DNA of 64,000 nt from Bacillus sp. FJAT-18017. GTDB taxonomy: Bacteria; Bacillota; Bacilli; Bacillales; Cytobacillaceae. A model generated the notes under the pieces. It worked only from the letters and a program-made list of their open reading frames with translations. It was not told the DNA's origin and made no database searches. The translations under genes were made by a program, and so were the position numbers. Positions 34,864-43,025 of this stretch are shown in pieces. Numbering within the stretch: position 1 is the first letter of the stretch; every line of letters begins with the position of its first letter. The stretch spans positions 3,879,501 through 3,943,500 of the forward strand of contig NZ_CP012602.1 in NCBI RefSeq assembly GCF_001278805.1, read 5' to 3'.

Positions 34864-36321
34864 CTATATCCCTTTCACGCTATTCCGAAGGCTTTCCACT
34901 AAAGCAGATTTCGTCGGTTCGGCTGGGACCACATTTGGTTTTCGTCCATATTCCTTTAATGCACCTGCTGTTTTTTCACCAAAGGCGACAATTTCGGAGC
35001 TATCTAATAAGTCCGCTGAAATTAGGCCACTCTCGATTCCGTGTTCCATTACAACCGCTACTGAAGCTGCAGAAGGAAAGATGACTGTATTAACCTCTGC
35101 TTCGTCTATCATTCTCGTAAAGATTTGCATATGGTTCCAATCTATTTCCTTTTTGCTTGTGATGAACTGATCGCCATTTAGATATTGATGGCCCTTTATC
35201 GAGCTGTCCCCCACAACCAGGAGACGGCCGGATGTACTCATCTTGGACTCAAGTTCGGCGATAAATCCTCGTTTATTCAGTGCGGCTAATGACTTCATTG
35301 AACACCCGAACAGTTCTGCTTTTAACCGCCGAATATCAATCTTTTCTTTTATTAAAATCTCGAAAAACTCACTAACGCTTTCCGGGGAAGCAAACAAAAT
35401 CCGCTCATAGTCGGAAATAGAACCCAGAATTTCTTTGTCCAGCTCAATCCGGCTTCGCTTCCACTTCGGAAATTCGATCACATCGGCACCGTTGGAAGTG
35501 AGTTCTTTTGCCACTGCACTTTCCTCTGTCCCAGTCCGCGCCAATAGTACTTGCCTGCCGAATAAAGGTTTCTTCTCAAACCAGCTCAGTTTTTTCCTAA
35601 GAGAAACAATCTCTCCAACCAAAGTGATTGCCGGGTTGGAAAATTGCTCAGCACTCGCCTTTTCGGCAATATCGGCCAACGTTCCCTCTAACGTCTTCTG
35701 GCGCCCGAACGTTCCCCATTGAATCAGGATGACCGGGGTTGCCGCTGATTTCCCGTGCTTTACGAGATTTTCACATATGAATGGAAGATTGGAGATTCCC
35801 ATATAAAAGGCGATTGTATCAATACCAGAGGCGAGACTCTTCCAGTCAAGGTCTGGATGGCCGTCCTTCGATTTGTCATGCGCCGTCACGACTGCAAAAG
35901 ACTCCCCGAATTCCCGGTGGGTGACAGGTATGCCTGCATAAACCGGTGCAGCAATACCGGATGAGATGCCAGGTACGATGTCATAGGAAATGCCATGCTC
36001 AACCAGGGCCTCTGCTTCCTCGCCAACCCTGCCGAACACACCAGGATCACCGCCCTTAAGGCGGATAACCGTTTTGCCTTCAAGTGCTTTTTCCACAAGC
36101 AGGCTGTTGATCATTTCCTGTCGGAGCACATGGCGATCGGGCAATTTGCCGCAATAAATGAGCTCACAGTCTGCCGGAGCGAACACGAGCAGCTTCGGAT
36201 TTGCCAGCCTATCATAAAGGATAACCTCTGCTCCTTTAATTGCTTCAAGTCCCTTGACTGTAATTAGCCCCGTGTCGCCAGGTCCTGCTCCTACCAAAAA
36301 CACTTTTCCTTTCTTCATCAT
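34864..36321 (-). CDS. cobA: Uroporphyrinogen-III C-methyltransferase fused to uroporphyrinogen-III synthase
   Basis: 485 residues. Residues 1-250 form the SAM-dependent methyltransferase: VGAGPGDTGLITVKG near residue 10, RLKGGDPGVFGRVGEE near residue 87, PGISSGIAAPVYAGIPVTHR near residue 119. Residues 260-485 form a HemD-like domain (LLARTGTEESAVAKELTSNGADV, then IVFASPESV-like ILFASPESVSEFF and IVAFGEKTAGALKEYG). The fusion makes and methylates uroporphyrinogen III to precorrin-2, feeding sirC and sirB. Between nirD and sirB on the same strand. Confidence 0.92.
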   Translation of the reverse strand: MMKKGKVFLVGAGPGDTGLITVKGLEAIKGAEVILYDRLANPKLLVFAPADCELIYCGKLPDRHVLRQEMINSLLVEKALEGKTVIRLKGGDPGVFGRVGEEAEALVEHGISYDIVPGISSGIAAPVYAGIPVTHREFGESFAVVTAHDKSKDGHPDLDWKSLASGIDTIAFYMGISNLPFICENLVKHGKSAATPVILIQWGTFGRQKTLEGTLADIAEKASAEQFSNPAITLVGEIVSLRKKLSWFEKKPLFGRQVLLARTGTEESAVAKELTSNGADVIEFPKWKRSRIELDKEILGSISDYERILFASPESVSEFFEILIKEKIDIRRLKAELFGCSMKSLAALNKRGFIAELESKMSTSGRLLVVGDSSIKGHQYLNGDQFITSKKEIDWNHMQIFTRMIDEAEVNTVIFPSAASVAVVMEHGIESGLISADLLDSSEIVAFGEKTAGALKEYGRKPNVVPAEPTKSALVESLRNSVKGI

Positions 36322-36354
36322 ACCGTCATCCCTCCGGGTGCTGAAAAATACACC

Positions 36355-36663
36355 TTATAGATCTATAAATATCTGTTCTCCATCTCTTACAATCGTAAAC
36401 GTTTTTACCTGGCCCACGTCAGGTGCCTGAACTTTACCGTCGACAAGCGAGATTTTCCAGTCGTATACCGGGCAAAAAACAAACTCACCGCTAACCAGGC
36501 CATCCGCGAGAGTGCCGCCTTTTGGGTGCGGGCTGCTGTTCTCAACTGCCCTGACTTCTCCGTTTGATAACCGGAATAACACGATTTCTTCTCCGTCTAT
36601 TTTGAATACCTGTCCAATCCGTTCAGGCAGGCTTGTATAATCTGCAACTTTAACCTTTGCCAT
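36355..36663 (-). CDS. nirD: Nitrite reductase small subunit
   Basis: 102 residues from the ATG at 36663, preceded by AAAGGAG; a longer frame has no ribosome binding site. Rieske-like fold with the segments SSPHPKGGTLADGLVSGEFV (in two parts) and FCPVYDWKISL. Two of the four usual Rieske ligands are missing: the first Cys is Ser (SPH) and the second His is Tyr (CPVY), so a 2Fe-2S cluster is unlikely. Loss of ligands is known in some NirD proteins. It assembles with NirB. 67 bp after the nirB stop. Confidence 0.9.
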   Translation of the reverse strand: MAKVKVADYTSLPERIGQVFKIDGEEIVLFRLSNGEVRAVENSSPHPKGGTLADGLVSGEFVFCPVYDWKISLVDGKVQAPDVGQVKTFTIVRDGEQIFIDL

Positions 36664-36729
36664 GTTTGCATCTCCTTTCATGAATACCGGCCGCAGGATC
36701 ATCGTATTCCCGCGGCCTTGCTCTATTGT

Positions 36730-39162
36730 TTACACCTCTACTGGAACAGATCGCTTCTGATAGTATTTTTCCTGAATTTCGTTTGAGTCGATTGCTTCCT
36801 GCCAAGGTTCATTGTAGCGTTCAAGCGTTTTGTCGAGACGTTCGTTAAGGGCTTTTCTAGTCGCTTCATCTGCTAGTACTTTCTTAACATGATCCAGTCC
36901 GACGCGCTCCACCCACTTCGAGGTCCGTTCAAGGTAAACCGCTGTTTCACGGTAGTACTGCATAAATGCGCCAATCAATTCGATTACTTCTTCTTTTGTT
37001 TTTACGGTATCAAGTAAGTCGCCCGCGCGCAGGTCTGTACCGCCATTGCCGCCAACATAAATTTCCCAGCCGCCATCAATGCCGACAATTCCGAAGTCCT
37101 TAATCCCAGCTTCAGCACAGTTTCGTGGACAAGCAGATACACCCATTTTCGTTTTATGAGGAGTATCGAGTCTCTCAAACTTCTTCTCAAGCTCGATGCC
37201 GAGTCCCATTGAATCCTGTGTTCCGTAGCGGCAGAATTTTGCGCCAACGCATGTCTTGACGGTACGAAGCGTTTTACCGTATGCATAACCCGAAGGCATT
37301 CCGAGTTCTTCCCATACAGCTGGCAAATCTTCTTTATTTAATCCGAACAAGCCAATCCGCTGTCCGCCAGTCAGCTTCACGAGCGGAACATCGTACTTCT
37401 CCGCCACTTCAGCAATCTTCTTCAAATCTTGTGCGGTCGTTACGCCGCCATACATCCTTGGAACAACGGAGTACGTGCCGTCTTTCTGGATATTCGCGTG
37501 CATTTTTTCGTTCACAAGGCGGGAATCGCGGTCATCTTTGTACTGCTCCTGATTAATCATTCCAAGATAATAGTTCAGGGCCGGACGGCATTTTGAGCAG
37601 CCTTCTTCATTTTCCCAACCGAGGACATTCATAACTTCCCTGACACTTGTCAAACCTTTCTCCCTGATTTCAGCGACAACTTCATCGCGGCTTAATGTGG
37701 TGCAAGCGCACATACCGGATTTTTTCGCTGTTTTGTCATACTGGTCACCAAGTGTATAGGCAAGAATTTCAGAAATAAGTCCTTTGCATCGTCCACAGGA
37801 ACGCCCGGCATTGGTGCAGCCGCCAACTTCGTCCACAGTCGTCAGGCTATTTTCCTTGATGGCGCCAACGATTGTTCCTTTTGTTACACCGTTACAGCCG
37901 CAGACAAGTTCATCGTCAGTCATTGCCGCAACATCACTTCCTGCTCCAGTACCGCCACCGCAGCAGCCTGATTCAAGGATATTTACACTCGTCATGCCGC
38001 TGACATCTTCTTTTTTCAGCATCATTCGGAACAGTCTTGAGCTGTCCTTTGTATCACCATAAAGTACAATCCCGGCAACACGGTTGTCGCGGATGACAAT
38101 TTTCTTGTAGACGCCGTCAAATTCATTGTGGACTTTGATTGCTTTTAGTCCCGGTCCCTCCTCAATCTCTCCTGCCGAAAATAGGTCAACACCTGAAACT
38201 TTCAAACCTGTTCCGACAACAGATCCTTCATATGGCTTCGTGTCTGAACGACAAATATCAGCAGCGAGAACTTTCGCCTGTTCGTAAAGCGGTGCCACTA
38301 GTCCGTACACAATCTCGCGGTGCTCGGCACACTCGCCGACGGCACGGATGGATGGAATACTTGTATGCATGAAATCATCGACAACAATCCCGCGGTTCAC
38401 GTAAATTCCTGCGTCTTTTGCCAGCTGTACATTCGGCTTGATGCCAACAGCCATAACGACAAGATCAGCATCTATCTCGGAGCCATCCTTAAACCGAAGA
38501 CCTGTAACGCGCTCATCACCAAGAATCTCGGAGGTCGCTTTTTCCATCAGGAAGTTCATGCCTTGTGCTTCAAGCTCTGCCCTTAACATGTCAGATGCCG
38601 CAGGATCAAGCTGTCTCTCCATTAGGTACGGCATGAGGTGAATCACATCGACCTCCATCCCTAGGTTCAAAAGTCCCCTTGCCGCTTCAAGTCCAAGGAG
38701 CCCACCGCCAATGACAGCAGCTTTACGGTATGTTCCCGCTGCTTTAATCATGGTTTCGGTATCCTGGATATCACGGAACCCGGTTACACCTTGCTTGTCA
38801 GCCCCCGGAATTGGCAGGATAAACGAACTGGAGCCGGTCGCGATGATAAGCTCGTCATATTCAACTGTACGCCCCTTCTCGGATACAACAGTTTTATTCT
38901 CTGGATTAATTTTAACAATCGCTTCGCCTGTAAAAAGTTCGATGTTGTTTTGTTTATACCAGTCCCGGCTGTTCATAATGATATCGTCAACAGTCGTATC
39001 ACCCTGAAGCACAGTCGACAGCTGGATACGGTTATAGTTAGGGTGTGGCTCATTGCCAAATATAGTGATGTCAAATTGTCCGGAGTTCAGTTTAAGAATC
39101 TCTTCAATTGTCCTGACACCGGCCATTCCATTTCCAATCATGACTAATTTTTTCTTGTCCAT
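36730..39162 (-). CDS. nirB: Assimilatory-type nitrite reductase [NAD(P)H], large subunit
   Basis: 810 residues reducing nitrite to ammonium. An N-terminal FAD domain (IGNGMAGVRT near residue 8, then AVIGGGLLGLEAARGL near residue 150) feeds a BFD-like 2Fe-2S domain (CGCNGVTKG near residue 426, CGRCKG near residue 460). The C-terminal sulfite/nitrite reductase region has the siroheme/4Fe-4S ligands CVGAKFC near residue 637 and CPRNC near residue 678. GGAGGT precedes the ATG. Paired, partly degenerate Fnr/Rex-like sites lie upstream. A decayed copy of its 5' end lies at 39355-39612. Confidence 0.95.
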   Translation of the reverse strand: MDKKKLVMIGNGMAGVRTIEEILKLNSGQFDITIFGNEPHPNYNRIQLSTVLQGDTTVDDIIMNSRDWYKQNNIELFTGEAIVKINPENKTVVSEKGRTVEYDELIIATGSSSFILPIPGADKQGVTGFRDIQDTETMIKAAGTYRKAAVIGGGLLGLEAARGLLNLGMEVDVIHLMPYLMERQLDPAASDMLRAELEAQGMNFLMEKATSEILGDERVTGLRFKDGSEIDADLVVMAVGIKPNVQLAKDAGIYVNRGIVVDDFMHTSIPSIRAVGECAEHREIVYGLVAPLYEQAKVLAADICRSDTKPYEGSVVGTGLKVSGVDLFSAGEIEEGPGLKAIKVHNEFDGVYKKIVIRDNRVAGIVLYGDTKDSSRLFRMMLKKEDVSGMTSVNILESGCCGGGTGAGSDVAAMTDDELVCGCNGVTKGTIVGAIKENSLTTVDEVGGCTNAGRSCGRCKGLISEILAYTLGDQYDKTAKKSGMCACTTLSRDEVVAEIREKGLTSVREVMNVLGWENEEGCSKCRPALNYYLGMINQEQYKDDRDSRLVNEKMHANIQKDGTYSVVPRMYGGVTTAQDLKKIAEVAEKYDVPLVKLTGGQRIGLFGLNKEDLPAVWEELGMPSGYAYGKTLRTVKTCVGAKFCRYGTQDSMGLGIELEKKFERLDTPHKTKMGVSACPRNCAEAGIKDFGIVGIDGGWEIYVGGNGGTDLRAGDLLDTVKTKEEVIELIGAFMQYYRETAVYLERTSKWVERVGLDHVKKVLADEATRKALNERLDKTLERYNEPWQEAIDSNEIQEKYYQKRSVPVEV

Positions 39163-39262
39163 GTTTAGGGACCTCCTATTCTTGCAAAGCGAGTTTTTCT
39201 CACAGTTGAGTTTTCATTGTTTTCTCTATGGTTATATTGTAAATGCATATTTTCATAAAATT

Positions 39263-39309
39263 TTGAGGCCTATTTTACAAATCTATGAATTTCGTAACCT
39301 ATTTCACAG
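39263..39309. promoter_or_regulatory. Degenerate Fnr/Rex-like site pair upstream of nirB
   Basis: TTGAGGCCTATTTTACAA (39263-39280) and TCGTAACCTATTTCACAG (39292-39309) keep the CTATTT(T/C)ACA right half and start exactly 29 bp apart, as do the better sites in the duplicated region at 39695. Confidence 0.5.
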
Positions 39310-39354
39310 ATATGTCAAAAGTTAATGACCCTCCCACACTTCAACAAAAAGTGT

Positions 39355-39612
39355 GATGTTGTTTTGTTTATGCCATTCCGAGTTGCAGAACAGTCGATCT
39401 GGATGCCGGTTATAAGGTAGCACTGTTTTCGTTTCTATGGGCACTTATTGAAAATCTATGGGCACATTTCCCACTTCTATGGGCACTATTCGCAGTTCTA
39501 TGGGCACTTTGTACATTCCTAAGGACACATATTGAAAATCCATGAGTAACTGACACCGGCCCTTCCACTTCCGAGCATGACTATTTTTTATTCATGTTTA
39601 GGGACCTCCTAT
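39355..39612 (-). pseudogene. Relic of a second nirB 5' end, split by a 21-bp array
   Basis: The minus strand from 39612 repeats the nirB ribosome binding site (GAATAGGAGGTCCCTAAAC then ATG) and its first codons with one frameshift: MNKK, then VMLGSGRAGV, matching MDKKKLVMIGNGMAGV. After the array at 39435-39545 the homology resumes: NSEWHKQNNITLF matches NSRDWYKQNNIELF (about residue 70 of NirB), with YNR-like sequence just before. The upstream region to about 39745 also matches the nirB promoter. So promoter and about 75 codons were duplicated, then decayed. Confidence 0.88.
39435..39545. repeat. 21-bp periodic array 3, core CTATGGGCAC
   Basis: Cores begin at 39435, 39456, 39477, 39498, 39519 and 39540, exactly 21 bp apart. 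The first four are CTATGGGCAC; the fifth is CTAAGGACAC and the last CCATGAG. Filler of 11 bases varies, though units 1 and 5 share ATTGAAAAT. It lies inside the nirB relic. Confidence 0.93.
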
Positions 39613-39694
39613 TCCTGGATACCAGGTTTTTAAAGCCGCTAAGTTTAAATTGTTTTCCTTATGTTTATATTGTAATTTCATGTTAACAATAAGT

Positions 39695-39741
39695 TTGTGA
39701 CTTATTTCACAAATCAATAAAGTTTGTTAAACTTTTCACAA
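39695..39741. promoter_or_regulatory. Paired Fnr/Rex-type operators
   Basis: TTGTGACTTATTTCACAA (39695-39712) is a perfect TTGTGA-N6-TCACAA palindrome; TTGTTAAACTTTTCACAA (39724-39741) is one base off. They start 29 bp apart. Fnr (TGTGA-N6-TCACA) and Rex (TTGTGAA-N4-TTCACAA) both fit this pattern. They are upstream of the nirB relic and about 110 bp upstream of the histidine kinase. Confidence 0.7.
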
Positions 39742-39851
39742 AAAAGGTTTAGTTTTAATCTAAATCTCAACTAAAAAGTCTAATCGACAAACAGTTACTT
39801 GTTTCTGTAATATAGAGAAAGCAGTATACCTTTGTTAAGGAGTGAAAGGCC

Positions 39852-41324
39852 ATGTCCGAATGTAATCCGCTCTTCGGCAAACATTTAGATACTAATGAAT
39901 ACGATCCCGATAAATTATTAGATTTATTTCTTAATAGTACAGTTGACGGTGTTGCCATAGTGGACATGGAAGGCCGCTTCTTGCGAGTAAATCCTATGTA
40001 TTCATCAATCTTTGGGTACAGTCAGGATGAATTATTGGGGCGTAAATATGAGGACTTCAGTAATTTGGGAACGGTTAGAGACTTTGTTGAACAGGTTAAA
40101 GCCGGGGATACCTTCTCAAACTTGAACCTCCAATATTATCATAAAGACGGAAAAGTCCTTGATATAGCAGTCTCTTATTCTCCCTTTCGAAACACTGCGG
40201 GAGAGATCATTGCAATGATTGGTATTTTCCGGGATATAACGGAGCAAAAGAATTTGGAAAGGGAATTGAAGAAGAGCCAGGAGCTTTACAAGATTATTAC
40301 AGAAAATACGACTGATTTAATTCATATTGTTTCCAATACAAAAGACAAGACGATCATTTACGCGTCACCCTCTCTTGAGAAGGTATTTGGGCTGCCTCCT
40401 TCAACTATCATTGGAAGAAGCCTATCAGAATTTATCTCTGAAGAACAATCAGAAATGTTAATAAGGAAAATAAATCAGTGGAAAATTACTGGAGAGCCCA
40501 TCCTTTTTGTTAGGGAAATTATATCGCCTGAAGGTGAACAACTTTACTTTGAATATAATATCTCACCTATTACTAATGAGTGGGGTGAGATTGTTTCGTA
40601 CGTGTCCGTTGCACGTAATATTACGGAACGTATTAAAAATGAATCTGCCATCCGCAATCTGGACCGGCTGTCGATCATTGGCCAACTGGCAGCGGGAGTA
40701 GCCCATGAAATCAGGAATCCACTTACCTCGCTGAAAGGTTTTTCAAAACTGCTGTCCAACAACACAGACATCGAGAAACAGCGTCAATATCTCGACATCA
40801 TCCGAGGCGAACTTGACCGGATTGATATGATTGTCAATGAATTCATGTCACTGGCTAAACCGCAGGCTGTGCAATACGTTAAGGCAGGAATCACATCAAT
40901 AATACAAAGTACGATAAATATTCTGCAGCCGCAGGCTGTTCTTCACAATGTCGAGATTAAAACAAAATTTCCTTCCAGGGATATTGAACTTCTTTGCAGC
41001 CCGAACCAGCTTAAGCAGGTTTTTGTTAATTTCCTAAAAAATGCAATAGAGGCAATACCCGACGGAGGCAATGTTTATATAGAGGTAGAGCATCTAAAAC
41101 CCTCGTTGGTCCAAATCACATTCACTGATGAAGGGATAGGGATTGCTCCTGAGATTGTTGGCTATCTTGGTACACCATTTTACACAACAAAAGATAAAGG
41201 AATTGGGCTCGGTCTGACAGTAAGCAATAAAATTATCCAGGAACACAATGGAAAAATGAGTATTGAAAGCCAGGCTGGCATCGGGACAACCATTAGTATA
41301 GAACTGGAATGTCTGGCAACATAA
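39852..41324 (+). CDS. PAS-domain sensor histidine kinase, KinA/KinE-like
   Basis: 490 residues without membrane spans, so a cytosolic sensor. Two PAS domains (about 25-140, with GVAIVDMEGRFLRVNPMYSSIFGYSQDELLG in parts, and 145-265) precede a HisKA domain with phospho-acceptor His in HEIRNPLTSLKGF near residue 284. The HATPase_c domain has NFLKNAIEAIP (N box), TDEGIGIAPE (G1) and KGIGLGLTVSN (G2). The layout matches the sporulation phosphorelay kinases of bacilli that feed Spo0F. No response regulator is adjacent. GGAGTG precedes the ATG. Confidence 0.9.
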   Translation: MSECNPLFGKHLDTNEYDPDKLLDLFLNSTVDGVAIVDMEGRFLRVNPMYSSIFGYSQDELLGRKYEDFSNLGTVRDFVEQVKAGDTFSNLNLQYYHKDGKVLDIAVSYSPFRNTAGEIIAMIGIFRDITEQKNLERELKKSQELYKIITENTTDLIHIVSNTKDKTIIYASPSLEKVFGLPPSTIIGRSLSEFISEEQSEMLIRKINQWKITGEPILFVREIISPEGEQLYFEYNISPITNEWGEIVSYVSVARNITERIKNESAIRNLDRLSIIGQLAAGVAHEIRNPLTSLKGFSKLLSNNTDIEKQRQYLDIIRGELDRIDMIVNEFMSLAKPQAVQYVKAGITSIIQSTINILQPQAVLHNVEIKTKFPSRDIELLCSPNQLKQVFVNFLKNAIEAIPDGGNVYIEVEHLKPSLVQITFTDEGIGIAPEIVGYLGTPFYTTKDKGIGLGLTVSNKIIQEHNGKMSIESQAGIGTTISIELECLAT

Positions 41325-41326
41325 AT

Positions 41327-41352
41327 TTGGCGCATGGAAAACCATGCGCCAA
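41327..41352 (+). terminator. Terminator after the histidine kinase
   Basis: TTGGCGCATGG / CCATGCGCCAA with an AAAA loop, then TTAATTTT. Just beyond it, TTTTAGAAATCAGTTTTAA-type sequence is repeated twice with a 19-bp step (about 41357-41394). Nothing else was recognised before 41615. Confidence 0.85.
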
Positions 41353-41614
41353 TTAATTTTAGAAATCAGTTTTAATTTTAGAAATCAGTTAATGAGGCAG
41401 TCTTTATTCAACAATCCTCAGCTATTGAAATAAGAAAAGCATATTACCGGCAGCCCAATGACATTTAAATTGACAGCTTGACACTACACTGTAATGGTCA
41501 AAACTTATTGTCCATTATATATGTCGTTTATTAATAAAGGCCCGAATGCGGACCACTTCAGAAAAATAATCCCCTCTTTTTGGGGGACTAAGGACACATA
41601 AACTGGAACATAAA

Positions 41615-41644
41615 AAGAGCCTGCCGATATTGCAGCAGACTCTT
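41615..41644 (-). terminator. Terminator of nagA
   Basis: Minus-strand AAGAGTCTGC / GCAGGCTCTT, then TTTTATG. Confidence 0.8.
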
Positions 41645-41649
41645 GATTA

Positions 41650-42849
41650 TTAGTCAGCTTGACTGGGTTTTCCCCTTCGAAAAGCTTCTTTTCCTCTGCA
41701 GAAAGTTAATTGTACTTCCAGATTTTCGTCTACGATAACAAAATCTGCGTCCTTTCCGGGGGCAATGCTCCCTTTCCGGTGGAAAATATTTAACTGCCTG
41801 GCTGGATTTTCACTGGCCATTTTTACAGCTTCCTGAAGAGAAACACCAGAGAATTCAATTACATTCTTAAGGGAATGATTCATTTTCAAGATGCTCCCTG
41901 CGAGTGTACCGTTTGACAACAGAGCTTTCCCATCCTCAACGAAGACTTCCTGGCCGCCAAGATCGTATTGCCCGTCCTTCAAACATTTTGCCCGCATCGC
42001 GTCCGTTATCAAGATCGTACCGTCTACGCCTTTAGTCCTAATGGCAAGCTTTACCGACTCAGGTGCTGAGTGGACACCATCCACAATCATTTCCATCTTT
42101 AATTGTTCAAGCAAAAGTGCCGCCCCGACAACGCCTGGTTCCCGATGATGCAAACCTCTCATCCCGTTATAAAGATGGGTAACATGTCTAGCCCCCGCCT
42201 CAACAGCTTCCATGCATTTACTGTAGGTCGCATCCGAGTGTCCTATGGAAGCGACGACCCCTTGATCAGCAAGATGCCGGATTAACTCAAGTCCCCCTTT
42301 TTGTTCCGGGGCCAAGGTAACCAGCTTTATGGAATGTCCGGAACTTTTCTGCCATTCCTCGAACAAGTCAATAGTAGGCTCAACTATGTATTTTTCTGGC
42401 TGAGCACCCTTTCTTACTGGATTGATAAAGGGTCCCTCCAGATGGATTCCTAAAATCTCTGCTTTGCCAGGTGTATTGTACGTTTCCATATAGGCAGCAG
42501 CATTCTGGAGTGCCTGACGTATTTCCCCTTTTTCTTGAGTAATAGTTGTTGCCAGGAAGCTGGTCGTACCTTCGGCAGGAAGAATACCCGCAATGGTTTC
42601 CAACGCCTGGAGTGTTCCGTCCATCGTGTCGGCCCCACCAGCGCCATGGATGTGGAGATCAATAAATCCGGGAAGCACGGCGTATCCGCTTTTAAGTTCA
42701 ATGACACTTGTATCCGGATCAACTTGAGGCAAATCATCTGCATTTCCAACGGACGCAATAAGTCCGTCTTGAATCATAATATAGCCATCCGGGATGATTG
42801 TATCCTCAACCACTACTTTCCCATGAAGCAGCAGGACTTTATCACTCAT
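41650..42849 (-). CDS. nagA: N-acetylglucosamine/N-acetylgalactosamine-6-phosphate deacetylase
   Basis: 399-residue amidohydrolase. Metal-binding and catalytic segments: FIDLHIHGAGG near residue 62, HLEGPFINP near residue 141, GHSDATYSKC near residue 210, HLYNGMRGLHHREPG near residue 230 and the catalytic Asp in LITDAMRAKC near residue 288. It removes acetate from GlcNAc-6-P or GalNAc-6-P. NagA and AgaA cannot be told apart from sequence alone; position at the end of a GalNAc-type cluster favours AgaA activity. AAGGGGAAG precedes the ATG. A separate transcription unit is possible, since about 175 bp separate it from the 5'-nucleotidase. Confidence 0.9.
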   Translation of the reverse strand: MSDKVLLLHGKVVVEDTIIPDGYIMIQDGLIASVGNADDLPQVDPDTSVIELKSGYAVLPGFIDLHIHGAGGADTMDGTLQALETIAGILPAEGTTSFLATTITQEKGEIRQALQNAAAYMETYNTPGKAEILGIHLEGPFINPVRKGAQPEKYIVEPTIDLFEEWQKSSGHSIKLVTLAPEQKGGLELIRHLADQGVVASIGHSDATYSKCMEAVEAGARHVTHLYNGMRGLHHREPGVVGAALLLEQLKMEMIVDGVHSAPESVKLAIRTKGVDGTILITDAMRAKCLKDGQYDLGGQEVFVEDGKALLSNGTLAGSILKMNHSLKNVIEFSGVSLQEAVKMASENPARQLNIFHRKGSIAPGKDADFVIVDENLEVQLTFCRGKEAFRRGKPSQAD

Positions 42850-42959
42850 CTGTAACTTCCCCTTCCTTCGTGAATTCTTTTAGAACTTGAATGGTATGTA
42901 TGGAATACGACTTGGACAAGGCAACTGTATTACCGCATTTTTTAACTAAATCATAGCAT

Positions 42960-42996
42960 AAAGACGCTGGAAGAAATACATGGCTCCAGCGTCTTT
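42960..42996 (-). terminator. Terminator after the second 5'-nucleotidase
   Basis: AAAGACGCTGG / CCAGCGTCTTT with a 15-nt loop; TTTATGC follows on the minus strand. Confidence 0.75.
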
Positions 42997-43025
42997 AGTA
43001 TTTCGGTACTTTTAGAACATTTTAA

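Noticed and set aside
39334..39354. Terminator hairpin CACACTT/AAGTGTG between nirB and its relic
   Set aside because: No gene ends there on either strand and no T tract follows.
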